Shown in pieces: positions 1-7,872 of a stretch of 35,893 nt of DNA; position 1 is the stretch's first letter, and every line of letters begins with the position of its first letter. The notes below the pieces were generated by a model. That model was not told where the DNA came from. It saw only the letters and a list, made by a program, of their open reading frames with translations, and did not search any database. Position numbers and translations under genes: made by a program. Source of the DNA: JBFAPK01 sp040676675 (GTDB lineage Bacteria; Actinomycetota; Actinomycetes; Mycobacteriales; Micromonosporaceae); assembly GCF_040676675.1 (NCBI RefSeq), contig NZ_JBFAPK010000061.1:1-35893 (forward strand), in the 5' to 3' direction.

Positions 1-149
1 GGCCGGTGGCTGCTGCGCCCGGGGACCCCGGTCGACGTACGCGGGCTCTCGGCCAAGCTCAACACCGAGGTGCAGTTCTTCACCAGCTACCGGGTAGTCC
101 GGGCGGCGGTGGCCCGGCGGGGCGTGTGGGGGTTCCAGCTGTCGGGTGA
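1..149 (+). CDS. 3' end of an unidentified gene (partial, end uncertain)
   Basis: The reading frame beginning at base 1 is coding-like (G/C third positions) to about base 165. It reads GRWLLRPGTPVDVRGLSAK and continues through a stretch rich in aromatic and basic residues. This frame has no stop before 601-603, which would put it 350 bases into the convergent MFS gene. Codon bias collapses after about base 165. The nearest stop that would end the gene sensibly is TGA 147-149, in the third frame. Either the gene ends through a frameshift near 100-149, or it carries an abnormal run-on tail. The family was not recognised. The end given here is the out-of-frame TGA and is a guess. Confidence 0.3.
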   Translation, partial: PVAAAPGDPGRRTRALGQAQHRGAVLHQLPGSPGGGGPAGRVGVPAVG

Positions 150-248
150 CCCGGCCGAGGGCGACTGCTCCCTTGTGCGTGGTGGTGCGGGGGCAGTGCT
201 TCTCGGCTCGTGCGGTTCTTCCTGTGTTGGAGCCGGATCCGCGCCGGT

Positions 249-1517
249 TCAGCTGGGGTCGGCGGGGGTGGGTTGTGGTTGGTTCACGCCGGGGGTCGGG
301 GTCGCGGCGTGGAGCGGGTGGCCGGCGCGGACGCGGCGCTCCCGGGGCGGGCCGGCGAGCAGGTGGGCACCGGCGGTGGCGAGTCCGACCGCGGCCGTCA
401 CCAGCCAGTGCGCGTCGCCGAGGTACTGCAGGCTCACCCCGCCCAGGGTCGGGGCGAGGAACGCCGCCGCGGGGAAGGACAGGAAGAAGACCGACTGGTA
501 TCGAGCGCGCAGCGCCGGCGGGGCCAGTTCCGCGTTGATCTCGGCGTTCGGCGGCGCGCCGAGCATGGAGCCGATCGTCCAGATCGTCGCGGCCAGCAGG
601 TAGCCGGCCGCCGTGTTCACAAAGGCCAGTGCGCCGTACCCGAGCGCGGTGAGGCCGGTCGAGATCGCCAGTACGGCGTGTTTGCGGTACGGGTCGATCA
701 GCCGCGGTACGAAGAGCTGGCCGACCACGATCAGCGCGCCGGCCAGGGAGACCACGGCGCCGTACGTGGCGGGGCTGAGCCCGTCGGCGTGCATCGCCAG
801 CGGCAGGATCGTCGGCGTCTGTGCGGTGAGGACGGCCACCACGAAGGTCAGCCCGACGAAGACCAGGAACGTACGGTCGGTGAGCGCGGTGAGCAGGCCC
901 GGCGCGCGGGTCGTTGCGGGCGCGCGGCGGCGGGCCGGGTCGAGGGTCTCCGGTACCTTCAGGCCGATCACCGCCGCGGTGGCGAGCGTCGTGCCGGCGT
1001 CGACCAGGAAGAGCGCGAGGTAGCTCGCCTCGGCGAGCAGCCCGGCGAGCAGCGAGGCGCTCGCCATGCCGAGGTTGAACGCCCAGAACTGCAGGTTGAA
1101 CGCGCGCGAGCGGCGCTGTTCCGGTACCACGTCGACGATCGCGGCGACGAAGGCCGGCCCGGGGACCGAGTGCACCACGCCGAGCAGCACCGACAGGACG
1201 GCGATGACGGGCAGGTTGGCGGTGAAGCCGAGGACCGCCATGGCGACGCCGGCGGCCAGGTGCGACCAGACCAGGGTCTTCCGCCGTCCCCACCGGTCCG
1301 CCAGCACCCCGCCGAGCAGGGTGCCGGCGACGCCGCCGACGCCGTACCCGCCGACGACGAGCCCGGCCAGGGCCGTGCTGACGCCGCGCGCCTGGGTCAG
1401 GTACAGCGACATGAACAGCATCGCGAACGCGCCGACCCGGTTGATCAGCAGCCCGGTCCAGAGGTACCAGAAGACCGCGGGGAGCCCACCCACCGCATCG
1501 TGCAGCCACCTTCGCAC
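249..1517 (-). CDS. MFS transporter (drug-efflux type)
   Basis: This is a 422-residue integral membrane protein with about twelve hydrophobic segments, typical of the major facilitator superfamily. The signature after TM2 is visible as GGVLADRWGRRKTL (G-x-x-x-D-R-x-G-R-R). The second half starts after a basic loop (DPARRRAPATTRAP). Such proteins usually export small molecules by proton antiport; the substrate cannot be read from sequence. The GTG start has a GAAGGG ribosome-binding site about 9 bases upstream. The protein is clearly related to the next gene: both begin with GGLPA.FWYLW.G.LIN and share SPATYG and VGQLFVP in the second half. Only 45 bases separate the two, so they probably form a two-gene operon with the other gene read first. 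An AT-rich patch (TTTAATTA) before this gene may add its own promoter. Confidence 0.9.
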   Translation of the reverse strand: MRRWLHDAVGGLPAVFWYLWTGLLINRVGAFAMLFMSLYLTQARGVSTALAGLVVGGYGVGGVAGTLLGGVLADRWGRRKTLVWSHLAAGVAMAVLGFTANLPVIAVLSVLLGVVHSVPGPAFVAAIVDVVPEQRRSRAFNLQFWAFNLGMASASLLAGLLAEASYLALFLVDAGTTLATAAVIGLKVPETLDPARRRAPATTRAPGLLTALTDRTFLVFVGLTFVVAVLTAQTPTILPLAMHADGLSPATYGAVVSLAGALIVVGQLFVPRLIDPYRKHAVLAISTGLTALGYGALAFVNTAAGYLLAATIWTIGSMLGAPPNAEINAELAPPALRARYQSVFFLSFPAAAFLAPTLGGVSLQYLGDAHWLVTAAVGLATAGAHLLAGPPRERRVRAGHPLHAATPTPGVNQPQPTPADPS

Positions 1518-1562
1518 GCTCGGCGCCCTTCTTTCTGTAATTAAAGTTTCCAGTTGTGGACC

Positions 1563-2876
1563 TTAGCGGGCGGCGACGGCGGTGGGCGCGGTGGCCGCGG
1601 CCTCGCTCGCGGCCGGCGCCGGCGGGTCGAGCACGACCTGCGGCTCGACCGGCGCGCGCAGCGCGGCGGCCCGCCGTTCGCGAGCCGGCCCGGAGAGCAG
1701 CTGGGCCACCGCGAGCAGACAGCCGATCACGCCGCAGCCCACCCAGAGCGCGGTGTTGCCGAACCGCTCCTGGACGAAGCCGCCGACCACGGGCGCGACG
1801 AAGCCGGCCACCTGCCAGGAGAGGGAGAAGACCCCCTGGTACCGGCCGCGCAGGGCGGCGGGGGAGAGCTCGGCGATGAGGGTCGAGTTCGACGGCGAGT
1901 TGAGCATCTCGCCGAGGGTCCAGATCAGCACGGTCACCGCGTAGAGCCAGGCGTGGTCGGCGAGCGCGGTCAGGCCGAAGCCGATGCCGGTGATCAGCGC
2001 CGCGAGCGCCAGCACGTGCGAGCGCGACCGGTCGCGGATCAACCCGGGGACGAAGAGCTGGCCGACGACGATGAGTACGCCGTTCAGCGCGATCACGGTG
2101 CCGTACGTGGCCGGCGAGAGGCCGTCCTGGCCCATCGCGATCGGCAGCATCGAGATGTGCTGGAGGAAGACCAGCGCGGCGAAGATGTTGAGCGCCACGA
2201 AGCCGAGGAAGACCCGGTCGGTCAGTACCGCCCGCAGCCCGCCGGCCTGGGGCGTACCGGCGGCGGGCTTGCCGGCCCGGACGCGCACCCGGTGCGTCTC
2301 GCGCACCTTGATGAAGATGATCGTCGCGGTGAGCAGCGTGGTGCCCGCGTCGACGACGAAGAGCAGCAGGTAGTTGGCCTGGGCGGCGAAGCCGGCGAGG
2401 ATGGCGGCCGAGGCGAAGCCGAGGTTGATGGCCCAGTAGTTCAGCGTGAAGGCGCGCAGCCGGTCCCGCTCGGGCACCACGTCGACCATCATCGCGGCGA
2501 AGGCCGGGCGGGCCGCCTCGGCGAACATGCCGAGCAGGAGCGCGCCGGCCGCGATCACCGAGAAGCCCCGGGCCAGGCCGAGCGTGAGCATCAGCGTCGC
2601 CGCGCCGAGGTGGGCGGTGAGCAGGGTGGGGCGGCGTCCCCACCGGTCGCTGAGCACGCCGCCGAGCATCGTGCCGACGGCCCCGCCGGCGCTGTAGAGG
2701 CCGAGGACCAGGCCGGCCTGGAACTCCGAGAGGCCGCGCACGGTGGTCAGGTAGATGGCCAGGAAGATCAGGACGAACGAGCCCAGCTTGTTGATCAGCG
2801 TCCCGGCCCAGAGGTACCAGAAGGTGGCTGGCAGGCCCCCCGTTGTTTGCCGGAACCAGTCTCTCGCCAGCCGCAC
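1563..2876 (-). CDS. MFS transporter, paralogue of the preceding gene
   Basis: This is a 437-residue MFS permease with the motif GGVLSDRWGRRPTL after TM2, an Ala-rich C-terminal tail and about twelve membrane spans. An in-frame ATG lies 35 codons further upstream. The GTG at 2874-2876 is preferred because it follows a G-rich ribosome-binding site (GGGGGG, then CGAC). It also aligns the N-terminus (VRLARDWFRQTTGGLPATFW) with that of the neighbouring paralogue. The gene diverges from gpmA and has its own AT-richer upstream region (2885-2935). The pair looks like an old tandem duplication, since the residues differ widely outside the motifs. The substrate is unknown; multidrug or autoresistance export is plausible but unproven. 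Confidence 0.9.
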   Translation of the reverse strand: MRLARDWFRQTTGGLPATFWYLWAGTLINKLGSFVLIFLAIYLTTVRGLSEFQAGLVLGLYSAGGAVGTMLGGVLSDRWGRRPTLLTAHLGAATLMLTLGLARGFSVIAAGALLLGMFAEAARPAFAAMMVDVVPERDRLRAFTLNYWAINLGFASAAILAGFAAQANYLLLFVVDAGTTLLTATIIFIKVRETHRVRVRAGKPAAGTPQAGGLRAVLTDRVFLGFVALNIFAALVFLQHISMLPIAMGQDGLSPATYGTVIALNGVLIVVGQLFVPGLIRDRSRSHVLALAALITGIGFGLTALADHAWLYAVTVLIWTLGEMLNSPSNSTLIAELSPAALRGRYQGVFSLSWQVAGFVAPVVGGFVQERFGNTALWVGCGVIGCLLAVAQLLSGPARERRAAALRAPVEPQVVLDPPAPAASEAAATAPTAVAAR

Positions 2877-3031
2877 GTCGCCCCCCGCGAAGTGTAATGA
2901 CCTGTAGTCTTCAAACGCCTTACATAACCTAGTGGCGCCGCTCGGCGGCGGGCATCCGTTTTTCCACGTGGCGGTCGTCACCCGGCAGGGTCGCCGCGTG
3001 TCCCGTCCGCCGGTCGGGCAGGATGAGCCGC

Positions 3032-3835
3032 ATGACTGCTAGCGCGAGTAGTGGAGCGGCGGATCCCATCGTCAGCGGCTCGGGCACCGCCGTCGGGACG
3101 CTGGTCCTGCTGCGGCATGGCGAGAGCGACTGGAACGCCAAGAACCTCTTCACGGGTTGGGTCGACGTGGACCTGACCGCCAAGGGCGAGGCCGAGGCCC
3201 GGCGCGGCGGCGAGCTGCTGCGCGAGCACGGCCTGCTGCCCGACGTGGTGCACACCAGCGTGCTGCGCCGGGCGATCCGTACGGCCGAGCTGGCGCTCAG
3301 CGCCGCCGACCGGCACTGGATCGCGGTACGGCGCTCGTGGCGGCTCAACGAGCGGCACTACGGCGCGCTCCAGGGCAAGAACAAGAAGCAGACCCTGGAC
3401 GAGTACGGCGAGGAGCAGTTCATGCTCTGGCGCCGGTCGTACGACACCCCGCCCCCGCCGATCGACGACGCGGACGAGTGGTCCCCGGCGGGCGACCCGC
3501 GGTACGCGCTGCTCCCGCCGGAGCTGATGCCCCGCACCGAGTGCCTCAAGGACGTGGTGGAGCGGATGCTTCCGTACTGGTACGACTCGATCGTGCCGGA
3601 CGTGCTCGCCGGCCGGACGGTGCTGGTCGCCGCGCACGGCAACTCGCTGCGCGCGCTGGTGAAGCACCTCGACGGGATCTCCGACGAGGCGATCGCCAAG
3701 CTGAACATCCCCACGGGCATCCCGCTGCGCTACGACCTCGACCGGTCGCTGCAACCGGTGACCGTGGGCGGCACGTACCTCGACCCGGAGGCGGCCAAGG
3801 AGGCCGCCGCGGCGGTCGCCAACCAGGGTCGCTGA
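3032..3835 (+). CDS. gpmA: 2,3-bisphosphoglycerate-dependent phosphoglycerate mutase
   Basis: This cytoplasmic enzyme of 267 residues interconverts 3- and 2-phosphoglycerate in glycolysis and gluconeogenesis. The histidine phosphatase signature LLRHGESDWN carries the phospho-accepting His29, the GWVDVDLT loop follows, and the second catalytic His is in VAAHGNSLRALVKHLDGIS. LNERHYGALQGKNK is the family's conserved active-site segment. About 20 N-terminal residues precede the catalytic core, slightly longer than usual. ATG 3032 is chosen over ATG 3023 because AGGATGA lies 7 bases before it. CAGGAT there could instead be a weak -10 of a leaderless transcript. In mycobacteria gpm1 likewise sits just before senX3-regX3. 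It converges on phoU across a strong hairpin. Confidence 0.95.
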   Translation: MTASASSGAADPIVSGSGTAVGTLVLLRHGESDWNAKNLFTGWVDVDLTAKGEAEARRGGELLREHGLLPDVVHTSVLRRAIRTAELALSAADRHWIAVRRSWRLNERHYGALQGKNKKQTLDEYGEEQFMLWRRSYDTPPPPIDDADEWSPAGDPRYALLPPELMPRTECLKDVVERMLPYWYDSIVPDVLAGRTVLVAAHGNSLRALVKHLDGISDEAIAKLNIPTGIPLRYDLDRSLQPVTVGGTYLDPEAAKEAAAAVANQGR

Positions 3836-3846
3836 CCCTCCGTCGC

Positions 3847-3877
3847 GGGCCCACCTCGGGAACTCCGGGGTGGGCCC
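3847..3877. terminator. Hairpin between convergent gpmA and phoU
   Basis: GGGCCCACC (3847-3855) pairs perfectly with GGTGGGCCC (3869-3877). The stem can extend inward by several more pairs. It lies 12 bases after the gpmA stop and 43 bases beyond the phoU stop, so it could terminate both. There is no U-tract, as is common in high-GC actinobacteria. Confidence 0.6.
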
Positions 3878-3919
3878 GGACCATCCGGGGCCGCCGGGCT
3901 GCCGGCCGGGCCGCCGGGG

Positions 3920-4594
3920 CTACTCGACGGGGCCGGTGTCGGTCGTGGTCGCGGCGGCGGTCTCGCCGGTGATCAGGTAGACGACGTGCCGGCCCGCGTT
4001 GACCGCGTGGTCGGCGTAGCGCTCGTAGAAGCGGCCGAGCAGCGCGCCGTCGATGCCCGTCTCCATCCCGTACGGCCAGTCGTCGCTGAGCAGCACCGCG
4101 AAGAGGTCCCGGTGCAGGTCGTCCATGGCGTCGTCGTCGCGGTCCAACTCGGCGGCGAGGTCCGCGTCGGGCTTGGAGAGGACGCCGGCGATCTTCTCGG
4201 CGATCCGGTCCGCCACGGCGGCCATCTGCCCGAAGACCCCGCGCAGCTCGGCCGGTACCGCCGGCGACGGGTGCCGTCGCAGCGCGGTCTTCGCGACGTG
4301 TTCGGCGAGGTCGCCCATCCGCTCCAGGTCGGCGGCGATGTGCAGCGCGGTGATCACCGTACGCAGGTCGGTGGCGACCGGGGCCTGCCGGGCGAGCAGG
4401 TCGGCGACCCGCTCCTCGACCTGCCGGTAGATGAGGTCGATCTCGGCGTCGCGGGCGATCACCGTCTCGGCGGCCTCCCGGTCGGCCCGCAGCAGCGCCC
4501 TGGTGGCGTTCTGCATGGCCACGCGGATCGCCTCCGCCATGTCCACCAGCAGCTGGCTGACGATGTGCAGATCGGCCCGGAACTCCTCGCGCAT
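3920..4594 (-). CDS. phoU: Phosphate uptake regulator PhoU
   Basis: This 224-residue, all-helical protein has two PhoU repeats. The repeat signature (E/D-R-x-G-D-x-A) is seen as LERMGDLAEHVAK in the first repeat and as FYERYADHAVNAGRHV in the second. PhoU links the Pst phosphate transporter to the phosphate sensor kinase and dampens the Pho response. The ORF could start 28 codons earlier, but ATG 4594 begins the conserved MREEF segment and follows CAGGATGTGATC. That AGGATG is either a ribosome-binding site or a weak -10 six bases upstream. The gene is divergent from senX3, the arrangement recalled for Streptomyces phoU and phoR-phoP. PHO-box-like repeats lie in the shared upstream region. Confidence 0.95.
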   Translation of the reverse strand: MREEFRADLHIVSQLLVDMAEAIRVAMQNATRALLRADREAAETVIARDAEIDLIYRQVEERVADLLARQAPVATDLRTVITALHIAADLERMGDLAEHVAKTALRRHPSPAVPAELRGVFGQMAAVADRIAEKIAGVLSKPDADLAAELDRDDDAMDDLHRDLFAVLLSDDWPYGMETGIDGALLGRFYERYADHAVNAGRHVVYLITGETAAATTTDTGPVE

Positions 4595-4700
4595 GATCAC
4601 ATCCTGTGTTCGGCCCCGGTACGCGGTGCTGATCTGGTTCGGCTGGCCGCCCGGGAGGTGGCAGATGTCGCCCCACAATAGGGAGGGCTGCCGGCCCGGC

Positions 4701-4739
4701 GGTGAACAGTGATGAACGACATGGGGCCTGATGGTGAAC
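4701..4739. promoter_or_regulatory. PHO-box-like direct repeats between phoU and senX3
   Basis: Three copies of GGTGAAC/GATGAAC occur at 4701-4707, 4711-4717 and 4733-4739; on the minus strand they read GTTCACC, GTTCATC, GTTCACC. The last two are exactly 22 bases apart (two 11-base units), and the first two are 10 apart. Streptomyces PhoP binds 11-base direct repeats with a GTTCACC core, and RegX3 is the mycobacterial counterpart. The site therefore probably serves autoregulation of phoU and senX3-regX3. The assignment to RegX3 is inferred. Confidence 0.65.
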
Positions 4740-4799
4740 TTTACTCGAAGGACGTCTGATTTGTGCTGTTGTGGGCGGTCAGCGGGTTAACAATGACCA

Positions 4800-4814
4800 T
4801 ACGATCGCCGGGTG
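4800..4814 (+). promoter_or_regulatory. Leaderless-type -10 box at the senX3 start
   Basis: TACGAT (4800-4805) is followed by six bases and then the GTG start. No purine-rich ribosome-binding site precedes the GTG. This matches the TANNNT-N6/7-start layout seen at eight other genes here and implies transcription starting at the start codon. Confidence 0.5.
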
Positions 4815-6128
4815 GAATGGTGGATCGTTGCCGGCGTGCTGGCAGGACTGGTGGCCGGCGCGTCCGCCGGGCCGCTGCTGGCCCGCGCGCTGCGACGATC
4901 GCCGGCCCCCACCGACGGGTCGTCGCGCCGGATCGCCGACGCGGGCCCCGATCGTGAGGACACCCGGACCGTGGGGAGGCCCGCGATAGCCACGAACCAG
5001 CAGACCGCGGTGAGCGGGATCGGTCGCAAGACCATCGACTCACTGCGGGTCGGGGTCGTCGTGCTCGACACCGAGGACGTACCGGTCCTGGTCAATCCGG
5101 CGGCCCGCGCCATGGGCCTGCTCCGCGCCGGTACCTCGCCCGGCACCGTCGCGGCACATCCGCTGATCCGTACCCTGGCCGGGCAGGTGCGCCGCACCGG
5201 GGTCCGTCGGGAGATCGAACTCGACCTGCCCCGGGGCCGCGAGGGCGGCACCCAGGACCCGCTCGGCGTGCACCTGCGGGCCATGGGCATCGGCGCCGGC
5301 TACATCGCGGTCGAGGCCGCCGACGTCACCGAGTCGCACCGGGTCGCCCGGGTGCGCCGCGACTTCGTCGCCAACGTCAGCCACGAGCTCAAGACCCCGA
5401 TCGGCGCGCTGCAACTGCTCGCCGAGGCGCTGCTCGACGCGACCGACCCGGACGGCGCCGAGTCGCCGGATCCGTCCGAGGACGTGGCGGCGGCCCGGCG
5501 CTTCGCCGAACGCATCCACCACGAGTCGAACCGGCTCGGCCGACTCGTCAACGAACTGCTCGAACTCACCCGCCTCCAGGGGGCCGAGCCGCTCCCCGCG
5601 CCCGAACCGGTCGCGCTCGACTGGGTGATCGCCGAGGTGATCGACCGGACCCGTACGTCGGCCTCCGCCCGACGGATCGAGATCGAGGTACGGGGCGCGC
5701 GTGGCCTGACCGCGTACGGCAGCGACAACCAGTTGGCCACGGCCGTGGCTAACCTGGTGGAGAACGCCATCGCCTACTCGGGCGAGGAGACCCGGGTCAC
5801 GGTGACCACGGATGGTGACGACGAACACGTCACGATCGCGGTCGCCGACCAGGGCATCGGGATCGCCCCCAACGACGTGGACCGGATCTTCGAGCGCTTC
5901 TACCGGGCCGACCAGGCGCGGTCCCGCACCACCGGCGGTACGGGGCTCGGCCTGGCGATCGTCAAACACATCGCGACCAACCACGGCGGTCGGGTCGAGG
6001 TCTCCAGCACCCTTGGTGGAGGCTCTACGTTCACCCTGCGGCTGCCCGCGCGTCCACCGGACGCCCTCCTCCCGCCATCACCGTCAGTTGAGATCGAGAG
6101 TGGTCCGGCCGAGCTTCCGCAGGCCTGA
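4812..6128 (+). CDS. senX3: Phosphate sensor histidine kinase SenX3/PhoR
   Basis: This is a 438-residue membrane-attached kinase. One hydrophobic segment spans residues 4-24, and a PAS-like region spans roughly 72-172. The dimerisation/phosphorylation helix carries H191 in FVANVSHELKTPIGALQ. The ATPase domain shows the N-box (NLVENAIAYS, around 314-323), the G1 box (DQGIGI, around 346-351), the F box (FERFYR) and the G2 box (TGGTGLGLAIV, around 374-384). The kinase phosphorylates the response regulator encoded 22 bases downstream and, with PhoU, senses phosphate supply. It diverges from phoU, with PHO-box-like repeats between them. Mycobacterial SenX3 and Streptomyces PhoR are the nearest named relatives by context. 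Confidence 0.93.
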   Translation: MEWWIVAGVLAGLVAGASAGPLLARALRRSPAPTDGSSRRIADAGPDREDTRTVGRPAIATNQQTAVSGIGRKTIDSLRVGVVVLDTEDVPVLVNPAARAMGLLRAGTSPGTVAAHPLIRTLAGQVRRTGVRREIELDLPRGREGGTQDPLGVHLRAMGIGAGYIAVEAADVTESHRVARVRRDFVANVSHELKTPIGALQLLAEALLDATDPDGAESPDPSEDVAAARRFAERIHHESNRLGRLVNELLELTRLQGAEPLPAPEPVALDWVIAEVIDRTRTSASARRIEIEVRGARGLTAYGSDNQLATAVANLVENAIAYSGEETRVTVTTDGDDEHVTIAVADQGIGIAPNDVDRIFERFYRADQARSRTTGGTGLGLAIVKHIATNHGGRVEVSSTLGGGSTFTLRLPARPPDALLPPSPSVEIESGPAELPQA

Positions 6129-6150
6129 CAGTCAGGAAAGGAAAGGTCCG

Positions 6151-6834
6151 TTGAGCCGCGTACTCGTGGTCGAGGATGAGGAGTCGTTCTCCGACGCCCT
6201 CTCCTACATGCTGCGTAAAGAGGGGTTCGAGGTCTCGGTCGCCGCGACCGGTACCGCCGCCCTCACCGAGTTCGACCGCACCGGCGCGGACATCGTGCTC
6301 CTCGACCTGATGCTGCCGGAGATGTCCGGCACCGAGGTCTGCCGCCAGCTGCGGCAGCGGTCCCACGTACCGATCATCATGGTCACCGCGCGGGACAGCG
6401 AGATCGACAAGGTGGTCGGGCTGGAGATCGGCGCGGACGACTACGTCACGAAGCCGTACTCGCCGCGGGAGCTGGTCGCCCGGATCCGGGCGGTGCTGCG
6501 CCGGCAGACCACGGAGACCGTGGACGCGGCCACCCCGACGCTGGTCGCCGGGCCGGTCCGGATGGACATCGAGCGGCACGTGGTGACCGTCGACGGCGCC
6601 ACCGTGCAGCTGCCGCTGAAGGAGTTCGAGCTGTTGGAGCTCCTGCTGCGCAACGCCGGCCGGGTGCTCACCCGGGGCCAGCTGATCGACCGGGTCTGGG
6701 GCGCCGACTACGTGGGCGACACCAAGACGCTCGACGTGCACGTCAAGCGGCTGCGCTCCAAGGTCGAGCCCGAGCCGTCGGCGCCGCGCTTCATCGTCAC
6801 CGTCCGGGGACTGGGCTACAAGTTCGAGCCGTGA
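6151..6834 (+). CDS. regX3: Response regulator RegX3/PhoP (OmpR family)
   Basis: This 227-residue regulator has a receiver domain (residues 1-120) with acidic residues E8, D9 and E10, phospho-acceptor D52 (LLDLMLPEMSG) and K101 (VTKPYSP). A C-terminal OmpR/PhoB winged helix (about 132-227) ends in VRGLGYKFEP. It activates phosphate-starvation genes through PHO-box-type repeats, probably including those upstream of senX3. The start is TTG 6151: it gives the canonical N-terminus SRVLVVEDEE and follows a strong GGAAAGGAAAGG ribosome-binding site. No ATG or GTG fits. The longer open frame upstream is only the senX3 shadow. The gene is co-transcribed with senX3. Confidence 0.95.
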   Translation: MSRVLVVEDEESFSDALSYMLRKEGFEVSVAATGTAALTEFDRTGADIVLLDLMLPEMSGTEVCRQLRQRSHVPIIMVTARDSEIDKVVGLEIGADDYVTKPYSPRELVARIRAVLRRQTTETVDAATPTLVAGPVRMDIERHVVTVDGATVQLPLKEFELLELLLRNAGRVLTRGQLIDRVWGADYVGDTKTLDVHVKRLRSKVEPEPSAPRFIVTVRGLGYKFEP

Positions 6835-6863
6835 CCGGCCCGTAGCGCGGGGCGGCCCCGCCG

Positions 6864-6881
6864 GGCCCGGCACGCCGGGCC
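6864..6881. terminator. Hairpin between convergent regX3 and the Rv0495c-like gene
   Basis: GGCCCGGC (6864-6871) and GCCGGGCC (6874-6881) are perfect inverted arms with a minimal loop. They sit in the 60-base gap between two convergent genes, so the hairpin can act on either strand. Confidence 0.5.
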
Positions 6882-6894
6882 GGGCCGGCGGCGG

Positions 6895-7782
6895 TCAGGC
6901 GGACGGGCGGGCGGCCGGGGGCCGGACCCGCCGGGTCGGGGTCGCGGGCGGCTGGGCCGGCGCCGCGCTCGGCTGGGCCGGGCTCGCCGGGTGCGGGGCC
7001 ACCAGCCCCTGCCGGGCCCGCTCGGCGCAGAGCTCCGCGAGCCGGGCGTACGCCGCCTTGCCGACCAGGGCGGTCAGCTCCGGCTCGTACGACAGGTACA
7101 TCGGCTCCTGGCCGACGTGCGCCTCCGGCGACGAGGTGCACCACCAGTCGAGGTCGTGCCCGCCCGCGCCCCAGCCCCGGCGGTCGAACTCCGACAGCGT
7201 CGACACCAGCACCTTCGTGCCGTCCGGGCGCTTGCTCCAGTCCTGGTCGCGCCGGATCGGCAGCTGCCAGCAGACGTCGGGCTTGTACTCCAGCGGGTGT
7301 ACGCCGTCGCGCAGCGCCTGGGCGTGCAGCGCGCAGCCGCCGCCCCCGGGGAAGTCCGGGTCGTTGAGGAAGACGCAGGGCGCGTTCTCGCTCCGGGTGG
7401 CGGTACGGCGGGCCGGGTTCTTCCCGTCGATGGTGTCCATCTCCGTGTAGTTCTTGAAGCCGCGCCGGTAGTGCTGCCAGGTCTCCGGCGTCAGCCGCTT
7501 CGCCGCGGCCCGGACCCGCTTCTCGTCGTCCGAGTCGGTGAAGAAGGCGCCGTGCGAGCAGCACCCGTCGCCCGCGCGGCCGGCGACGATGCCGTGGCAC
7601 GCCTTGCCGAAGACGCAGGTCCAGCGGGAGAGCAACCAGGTCAGGTCGGCCCGGATCAGATGGTCGGAGTCGGCGGGGTCGAGGAACTCGATCCATTCCC
7701 GGGGGAAGTCCAGGCCGACCTCCCGGCTGCGCGGATCGGCCGGGTCCTCGACCAGTACTCGAAGTTCGTTGCGCCCTGCCAC
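6895..7782 (-). CDS. Conserved actinobacterial Cys-rich protein (Rv0495c-like)
   Basis: This is a 295-residue protein of unknown function. By position (after senX3-regX3, divergent from ppx) it matches the conserved mycobacterial gene Rv0495c. Clustered cysteines and histidines suggest a metal site: WTCVFGKACHG, GDGCCSHGAFF, ENAPCVFLND, GGGCALHAQ, a CW pair and a WWC triplet. The bound metal, iron-sulfur or zinc, cannot be decided from sequence. No signal peptide or membrane span is visible. About 45 C-terminal residues are low-complexity Pro/Ala (PATPTRRVRPPAARPSA). The GTG start has no ribosome-binding site, but TACGCT lies six bases upstream, suggesting a leaderless mRNA. Confidence 0.8.
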   Translation of the reverse strand: MAGRNELRVLVEDPADPRSREVGLDFPREWIEFLDPADSDHLIRADLTWLLSRWTCVFGKACHGIVAGRAGDGCCSHGAFFTDSDDEKRVRAAAKRLTPETWQHYRRGFKNYTEMDTIDGKNPARRTATRSENAPCVFLNDPDFPGGGGCALHAQALRDGVHPLEYKPDVCWQLPIRRDQDWSKRPDGTKVLVSTLSEFDRRGWGAGGHDLDWWCTSSPEAHVGQEPMYLSYEPELTALVGKAAYARLAELCAERARQGLVAPHPASPAQPSAAPAQPPATPTRRVRPPAARPSA

Positions 7783-7794
7783 CTGGTCAGCGTA
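7780..7794 (-). promoter_or_regulatory. Leaderless-type -10 box of the Rv0495c-like gene
   Basis: On the minus strand TACGCT (7789-7794) is followed by GACCAG and then the GTG start. No ribosome-binding site is present. Confidence 0.5.
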
Positions 7795-7856
7795 CGCCCG
7801 GCGGCTCGCCGGAGCCGGTCAGCCAGGGGATTTGCGTGGCCGAGTCACCGTGGTTC

Positions 7857-7872
7857 TAGGGTTTCCAGCATG
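7857..7872 (+). promoter_or_regulatory. Leaderless-type -10 box of ppx
   Basis: TAGGGT (7857-7862) stands seven bases before the ATG at 7870, with no ribosome-binding site between. TTGCGT at 7832-7837 is a possible but distant (19-base spacer) -35. Confidence 0.5.

Noticed and set aside
210..1544. Long plus-strand frame opposite the first MFS gene
   Set aside because: Arg/Gly/Ala-rich antisense shadow typical of high-GC DNA, with no motifs. The MFS frame has full family signatures.
3546..4676. 376-codon minus-strand frame opposite gpmA and across phoU
   Set aside because: It is a frame shadow with Arg/Pro-rich sequence. PhoU repeats are in another frame.
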